This document shows positions 59,066 through 64,000 of a DNA stretch of 64,000 bases, one piece after another. The position numbers and the translations under genes are program-made. The DNA is taken from NCBI GenBank assembly GCA_964430565.1, contig CAYSFD010000047.1, positions 62,001-126,000 of the forward strand, in the 5' to 3' direction. This DNA is from VBDM01 sp964430565. GTDB lineage: Bacteria; Pseudomonadota; Gammaproteobacteria; Burkholderiales; SG8-39. How positions within the stretch are numbered: position 1 is the first letter of the stretch; each line of letters starts with the position of its first letter. Below the pieces are notes generated by a model. It was not told the origin of the DNA and did no database searches. It worked only from the letters and a program-made list of their open reading frames with translations.

Positions 59066-61975
59066 GTGTGCGGAATCGCCGGAATCTTCGCCTACCGTGA
59101 CACCGCCCCGGCTGTAGATCGAGAGGAACTGCTTCGTGTCCGCGAGGCGATGCGCGTGCGCGGGCCGGATGGCGAAGGCCTGTGGGTGTCGGAGGATGGG
59201 CGCGTGGGCCTTGCGCACCGGCGGCTCGCGATCATCGACCCTTCTGCGGACGGCGCTCAGCCGATGGCGACGCCCGACAGCCGGCTGTGCGTCACGTTCA
59301 ACGGCGAGATCTACAACTACCGGGAGCTGCGCCACGAGCTGGAAGCCAAGGGCTGCCGCTTTCGGTCCCAAAGCGATACCGAGGTATTGTTGCACTTGTA
59401 CGCGGAACGGGGCCCAGAAATGGTGTACGCCTTACGCGGCATGTACGCCTTCGGAATTTGGGACGCCCGCGAGCAGTCGCTTTTTCTGGCTCGCGACCCT
59501 TTCGGCATCAAGCCGCTCTACTACGCCGACGACGGCCAAAGTCTCAGGTTCGCTTCCCAGGTAAAGGCGTTGCTCAAGGGCGGGGCGGTGGACACCGCGC
59601 CCGAGCCGGCCGGGTCGGTAGGTTTCCTGATTCTCGGAGCGGTACCCGAGCCCTTTACTCTCTACCGGGGCGTGCGCGCACTGCCTGCGGGGGCGCATTT
59701 GACCGTGCGCCGGAATGGCGAGCCGGCGCTAGTCACGCATTTCAGCATTCGCGACGAGTTGGCTCGCGCGCAGGAGTGTCCGCTGCCCGCGCGCGCCCGG
59801 CACGAAGTCCTTGCCGAAGCACTGCACGACACGGTGCGGCATCACCTGGTGTCCGATGTCCCGGTCGGTGTATTCCTGTCATCCGGCCTCGACTCTGCGC
59901 TCGTGACCGCGTTGGCTTCCGAGGGAGCTGCTGGTCCGTTGCGGGCGATCACCCTTGGCTTTGACGAGTATCGAGGTACGGGGAACGACGAGGTGCCGCT
60001 CGCTCAGACGGTCGCGGCCCGCTACGGCGCGCGGCATGAGGCGTCGTTCGTTTCGCGCGAGGACTTCGAATCGGAGCTGGAGAACATTCTCGCCGCGATG
60101 GATCAACCCTCGACCGATGGCGTCAATACCTATTTCGTCAGCAGGGCGGCCGCGCGTTCAGGCCTCAAGGTAGCGCTCTCTGGATTGGGGGGCGACGAAT
60201 TGTTCGGCGGCTATTCAAGCTTTCGGGACGTTCCCCGCCTCGCCGAATGGTTGCGATTTGTGAGACTGCTGCCGATGCTGGGTCGCGCCGCGCGGTTCTT
60301 GAGCGCACCGCTGCTGCGGTCGGTAACGTCGCCCAAGTTTGCCGGGCTCCTTGAGTATGGAGGCAGCTACGGAGGCGCGTACCTCCTACGGCGCGCGCTT
60401 TTCATGCCCTGGGAACTTGATGAATTTCTCGACCCCACCACGGTCGCGACCGGTCTGGCGAGACTGGATTTGCAGGCTCACCTTGAGGCGACAATTCAGG
60501 GCTTGCGAAAGCCGCGGCCGCGGGTCGCGGCACTCGAGCTTTCCTGGTACATGCGCAATCAACTGCTACGCGACGCCGACTGGGCGGGAATGGCGCATTC
60601 GCTGGAGATCCGCCTGCCGTTGGTGGATATCGGTCTGTTCAAAGCGTTGGCGCCTTTCCTGGTGGGCGCAGAGCCGCTGGCCAAGCTCGATGCTGTCGCC
60701 ATATTGAAAGCATCCTTGCCGGAAGCAGTGGTGCGCCGGCATAAGACCGGGTTTGGCACGCCGGTTCGGGAATGGGTTGCTGCGAAAGAGCCAGCGAACG
60801 CCAAGCAAAGAGGGCTCCGGGGATGGGCGCTGCGGGTATTGCCGCCGCAACCGAGAATGTTTCGAGCCCTTGCCTTGGTCACGGACGCATTTGGTGGACG
60901 GGGGGGCATCGCGCTGTACAACAGGGACTTCCTCTCGGCAGTCAGCAGAATTCAAGAATGTGCGCAGATTGTGGTCATACCTCGCCTCGCGAAAGATCGT
61001 TTGGAACCCGTGCCGACGAAGGTGGATTTCCGCATCTCAGGATTGGGAGGGAAATTGCGGTATGTCGGTGCAGTCCTGAAAAGCCTGCTTCAGCGGTCTC
61101 GTTATGATGTCGTTATTTGCGCGCACATGAACCTTCTCCCACTGGCCTATGTATGCGCCCTGCTGCGAGGCAGGAAACTGGTACTCCTGATTTATGGGAT
61201 AGATGCTTGGCAGGTGTATTGGAAGCGACTCATGACCCGGCTCGTCGCCCGGGTGGATCAGGTGATCTCCATCAGTGAAATAACTGCATTGCGATTTGCG
61301 GAATGGTCCGGCATCGATCGCGCCCGGATCGCCTTGTTGCCCAATGCCATCCATATGGAGTGGTATGGCGTGGGCCCCAAGAGTCCCGGGCTTATCGATC
61401 GCTACAATTTGAGCGGCAAGACCGTGCTCATGACGATGGGCCGTCTCGAAGCGACCGAGGGCTATAAGGGCTTTGACGAAGTCATCGAGGTTTTGCCGAA
61501 GCTGCTCGAACTCACCCCGAATCTCGTCTATCTGATCGTGGGGGAGGGAACGGACACGGAAAGGCTTCGTAACAAGGTTATCTCCCGTGGAATTCAACGG
61601 AACGTGACGTTCACCGGCTGGATCCCCGAGCCAGAGAAGGCGGACCACTATCGGCTGGCCGATCTGTACGTGATGCCGAGCCGAGGGGAGGGGTTCGGAT
61701 TCGTGCTACTCGAAGCAATGGCTTGCGGCGTACCGGTCATTGCGAGCAAGGCCGACGGAGGGAGGGAGGCGGTGCGCGACGGTGAGCTGGGCGAGTTGGT
61801 TGATCCAGAGAATCCGGATGAGCTGCGGAGTGCGGTGTTGAGGGCACTCAAGAAACCCAAAGGGCTGATCCCGCCAGGACTCGACTACTTCTCACACCGG
61901 CGATTTGAAGAGCGCACTCGGTCGCTATTCGGCAAGTTGCTGGGTCAATCCGCCGGAGAGAGTACGGCACCATGA
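59066..61975 (+). CDS. Asparagine synthase (class II GATase) fused in frame to a GT4 glycosyltransferase
   Basis: 969 residues from a GTG start that exposes Cys2 (CGIAGIFAYRD), the Ntn nucleophile. The GATase domain has LAHRRLAIIDPSADGAQPM. The synthase domain has the PP-motif FLSSGLDSALVTALAS near residue 271 and ALSGLGGDELFGGYSSF, and ends near HKTGFGTPVREW (about residue 570), lacking the usual last 60-70 residues. From Met 598 (RALALVTDAFGGRGGIALYN) a complete GT4/GT-B glycosyltransferase of 372 residues follows, with MGRLEATEGYKGFDEV and SRGEGFGFVLLEAMACG. No internal ribosome binding site precedes Met 598. AGGGAAG precedes the GTG. Confidence 0.88.
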   Translation: MCGIAGIFAYRDTAPAVDREELLRVREAMRVRGPDGEGLWVSEDGRVGLAHRRLAIIDPSADGAQPMATPDSRLCVTFNGEIYNYRELRHELEAKGCRFRSQSDTEVLLHLYAERGPEMVYALRGMYAFGIWDAREQSLFLARDPFGIKPLYYADDGQSLRFASQVKALLKGGAVDTAPEPAGSVGFLILGAVPEPFTLYRGVRALPAGAHLTVRRNGEPALVTHFSIRDELARAQECPLPARARHEVLAEALHDTVRHHLVSDVPVGVFLSSGLDSALVTALASEGAAGPLRAITLGFDEYRGTGNDEVPLAQTVAARYGARHEASFVSREDFESELENILAAMDQPSTDGVNTYFVSRAAARSGLKVALSGLGGDELFGGYSSFRDVPRLAEWLRFVRLLPMLGRAARFLSAPLLRSVTSPKFAGLLEYGGSYGGAYLLRRALFMPWELDEFLDPTTVATGLARLDLQAHLEATIQGLRKPRPRVAALELSWYMRNQLLRDADWAGMAHSLEIRLPLVDIGLFKALAPFLVGAEPLAKLDAVAILKASLPEAVVRRHKTGFGTPVREWVAAKEPANAKQRGLRGWALRVLPPQPRMFRALALVTDAFGGRGGIALYNRDFLSAVSRIQECAQIVVIPRLAKDRLEPVPTKVDFRISGLGGKLRYVGAVLKSLLQRSRYDVVICAHMNLLPLAYVCALLRGRKLVLLIYGIDAWQVYWKRLMTRLVARVDQVISISEITALRFAEWSGIDRARIALLPNAIHMEWYGVGPKSPGLIDRYNLSGKTVLMTMGRLEATEGYKGFDEVIEVLPKLLELTPNLVYLIVGEGTDTERLRNKVISRGIQRNVTFTGWIPEPEKADHYRLADLYVMPSRGEGFGFVLLEAMACGVPVIASKADGGREAVRDGELGELVDPENPDELRSAVLRALKKPKGLIPPGLDYFSHRRFEERTRSLFGKLLGQSAGESTAP

Positions 61976-62949
61976 CGAAGGCCTTGATATGTGGAGTAAC
62001 CGGTCAGGACGGCGCATATCTGGCGCGCCTATTGCTGGAAAAAGGATATGAGGTATTCGGCACATCCCGCGATGCCGAAGCGGCAAGATTTGCGAACCTT
62101 CAATATCTTGGAATTCGAGAGCAAGTTACATTGCGTTCCATGAGTCCGAGTGACTTCCGGAGTGTGATCAGTGTGCTGAACCAGGTGTCGCCGGATGAAA
62201 TCTACAATCTTTCCGGGCAGAGCTCTGTAGGCCTGTCATTCGAACAGCCTGTGGAAACCATGGAGAGTGTAAGCAACGCTACTTTGAATATCCTTGAGGG
62301 CATCCGATTTCTCGGCACGCCGATTCGGTTCTATAACGCGTGTTCGGGCGAGTGTTTCGGTGATACGGGTGGCCATGCGGCTGACGAAAGCACGCCGTTT
62401 CGACCGCGCAGCCCCTATGCAGTCGCGAAGGCAGCGGCGTTTTGGCAGGTGGCAAGCTATCGGGAGGCGTACGGGTTGTTCGCCTGCTCTGGAATTCTGT
62501 TCAATCACGAGTCTCCTCTGCGTCCCGAACGTTTCGTCACCAAGAAGATCGTTGCTGCGGCTTGGCGGATTGCAGGGGGCAGCCCCGAGAAGCTGTATCT
62601 CGGGAATATCGAGATTCAGCGGGATTGGGGCTGGGCACCGGAATATGTCGAAGCGATGTGGATGATGCTTCAGCGGTCCACACCCAGCGACTACGTGGTC
62701 GGGACAGGCGAGAGCCACAGTCTTAAGGATCTTGTTCGGGAGGCGTTTGATGGGGTTGGGTTGGATTGGCGAGAGCACGTTCAAGTTGAACCCGGACTTT
62801 TCCGGCCATACGAGATCATGTTTGGGCGGGCGAACCCGAAAAAGGCGATCGCGGAGCTAGGATGGCATCCTCGGTACGGAATGAAGGATGTTGTGCGTGA
62901 GATGGTCGCAGAGTACCGGTGTCGCGCCCAATCGGAGCGGAATGGATAA
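61972..62949 (+). CDS. gmd: GDP-mannose 4,6-dehydratase
   Basis: 325 residues, extended SDR fold. NADP motif ALICGVTGQDGAYLARLLLE, the NLSGQSSVGLSFEQP segment, the catalytic serine/glutamate region NACSGECFGD and YxxxK in SPYAVAKAAA are diagnostic. It produces GDP-4-keto-6-deoxymannose, a precursor of fucose, rhamnose or perosamine. It overlaps the fusion gene end by 4 bases and the next gene start by 8, so they are translationally coupled. Confidence 0.93.
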   Translation: MTKALICGVTGQDGAYLARLLLEKGYEVFGTSRDAEAARFANLQYLGIREQVTLRSMSPSDFRSVISVLNQVSPDEIYNLSGQSSVGLSFEQPVETMESVSNATLNILEGIRFLGTPIRFYNACSGECFGDTGGHAADESTPFRPRSPYAVAKAAAFWQVASYREAYGLFACSGILFNHESPLRPERFVTKKIVAAAWRIAGGSPEKLYLGNIEIQRDWGWAPEYVEAMWMMLQRSTPSDYVVGTGESHSLKDLVREAFDGVGLDWREHVQVEPGLFRPYEIMFGRANPKKAIAELGWHPRYGMKDVVREMVAEYRCRAQSERNG

Positions 62950-64000
62950 GATGGCCAGGCGCTATCGCCTCGCTGTCTTGAACAGTCATCCCATTCAGTA
63001 CTTCGCGCCTCTGTATCGACGGATCGCGGAGTCGCCCGACATTGAGATCATGGTTTACTACTGCAGCAGGCAGGGCCTGGAGAAGGGGTTCGTCGATCCA
63101 GGGTTCGGGAAAGAGGTTGTATGGGACCTCCCGTTGCTCGAAGGATACCCGCACAAGTTCTTGCCGAACCTCGGTGGCGATCGTGGTGTGCGGGGCTTTT
63201 TCAGCCTCATCAACCTTTCCATCATCACCGAGCTCTGGAGGGGAAAATGCGACGCGGTTCTTATCCACGGGCACAATCTGGCTACGAATCTGTTAGCGCT
63301 GTGTGCGGCAAAAATTACCCGCACGCGCGTGTTCATGAGAGGAGAGACTCATCTTCTCCTTCATAGGAGCCCCCTCAAACGCGTCCTGCGAAGTCCGCTA
63401 ATGAACATTCTTTACAGTCTCTGCGACGTATGCCTGTACATCGGTACGCGGAACCGCGATTTCTATCTGGCCCATGGAGTGCCGTGGGACAAGCTCTTTT
63501 TTGTCCCTTACACGGTGGACAATCAGTCCTTCGCGGCACGGGCGGAAACGGCGAGTGCTGGGCGCGAGGCGCGCCGCGTTTCCCTGGGTCTGCCGCCGAA
63601 CACGCCCATCATCCTTTACGCATCGAAGCTTACACCGCGGAAGCGTCCCCGGGATCTCGTCCAAGCGCACGCGGAGCTCGGTCGCCGTGGCATTCGGGCC
63701 GCCGTTCTCATCGTAGGGGATGGCGAGGAACGTGTTTCGCTGGAAAGGGAGGTGATGTCGCTGGGCCTATCGCACGTCGTGTTTGTCGACTTTGTGAATC
63801 AGCGCGACTTGCCTGCCTACTACGCAATGGCGGACATCTATGTCCTGCCGTCCGAAAACGAGCCCTGGGGCTTGGTAATCAACGAGGCCATGTGTTGCGG
63901 TGTACCGGTGATCGCGACGCGCGAGGTCGGAGCTTCCGTGGATTTGATACGGGACGGCGAGACGGGTTATACCTTTGAGACCGGCGACATCATTGGACTC
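62942..64000 (+). CDS. Glycosyltransferase family 4 enzyme (truncated by window end)
   Basis: About 353 residues are visible. The N-terminal segment RYRLAVLNSHPIQYFAPLYR and the C-terminal donor domain (IILYASKLTPRKRPRDLVQA, VLIVGDGEERVSLEREV, LPSENEPWGLVINEAMCCG) mark a GT-B retaining enzyme; the EPWGLVINEA motif holds the donor-binding glutamates. The frame is open at the last base. ATG 62942 is inside the gmd end; ATG 62951 is also possible. It probably adds a sugar to the lipid-linked repeat unit. Confidence 0.9.
   Translation, partial: MDKMARRYRLAVLNSHPIQYFAPLYRRIAESPDIEIMVYYCSRQGLEKGFVDPGFGKEVVWDLPLLEGYPHKFLPNLGGDRGVRGFFSLINLSIITELWRGKCDAVLIHGHNLATNLLALCAAKITRTRVFMRGETHLLLHRSPLKRVLRSPLMNILYSLCDVCLYIGTRNRDFYLAHGVPWDKLFFVPYTVDNQSFAARAETASAGREARRVSLGLPPNTPIILYASKLTPRKRPRDLVQAHAELGRRGIRAAVLIVGDGEERVSLEREVMSLGLSHVVFVDFVNQRDLPAYYAMADIYVLPSENEPWGLVINEAMCCGVPVIATREVGASVDLIRDGETGYTFETGDIIGL

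Overview
The window is GC-rich, densely coding chromosome of a Gram-negative bacterium, most likely an uncultivated or little-studied betaproteobacterium. The evidence is gene order and content: gloB divergent from yafS-rnhA-dnaQ, the run pyrG-kdsA-eno-ftsB, an RNase E with a long basic and proline-rich tail next to rluC, lipid A/Kdo genes and outer-membrane exopolysaccharide machinery. I see no phage, plasmid or complete insertion sequence. Small palindromic dispersed repeats are frequent and several have entered coding sequence.

Layout. 1-3.1 kb: housekeeping (start of a probable lytic transglycosylase gene, glyoxalase II, YafS-like methyltransferase, RNase HI, DNA Pol III epsilon). 3.1-18 kb: a lipid A deacylase-like protein, then acyl-CoA and ketone-body metabolism: acyl-CoA synthetase, enoyl-CoA hydratase, CoA-transferase, both ETF subunits, a large acyl-CoA dehydrogenase, ETF:ubiquinone oxidoreductase and acetoacetyl-CoA synthetase. 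Together these would pass beta-oxidation electrons through ETF to quinone. A reversed-order PIN/RHH toxin-antitoxin pair and two gene remnants sit between the hydratase and the CoA-transferase. 18-24.5 kb: pyrG-kdsA-eno-ftsB, then a PhyH dioxygenase paired with a SAF-domain homoserine-dehydrogenase-like protein.

24.6-32.8 kb is the most interesting part: an Rpf/DSF diffusible-signal locus. rpfG (REC-HD-GYP) and rpfC (hybrid kinase) are followed by a small acyl carrier protein and a FabB-like ketosynthase with an intact catalytic set. Convergent to them lies the DSF synthase gene rpfF. A diguanylate cyclase gene diverges from rpfF across an intergenic region holding three tandem 13-bp repeats. 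Signal synthesis, a possible dedicated acyl-chain supply, sensing and c-di-GMP turnover are thus side by side.

32.8-47 kb: tRNA-Asn, class II aldolase, aromatic aminotransferase, uvrB, low-molecular-weight tyrosine phosphatase, rne, the overlapping run rluC-gph-Rieske-sppA, acetyl-CoA synthetase and a CBS/DUF294 protein. 47-64 kb: a surface polysaccharide region. Minus-strand genes encode a beta-barrel protein, a Wza-type exporter, a BY-kinase copolymerase, a PHP phosphatase, a one-TM protein, a FecR-domain protein and an O-antigen ligase/polymerase. Plus-strand genes encode a 52-residue lipoprotein, a repeat-rich secreted protein with an S74 chaperone domain, UDP-xylose synthase, an FkbM methyltransferase, an asparagine synthase fused in frame to a GT4 glycosyltransferase, GDP-mannose dehydratase and a GT4 enzyme cut by the window end. 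DSF/c-di-GMP signalling often controls exopolysaccharide, so the two halves of the window may be functionally linked, but that is inference.
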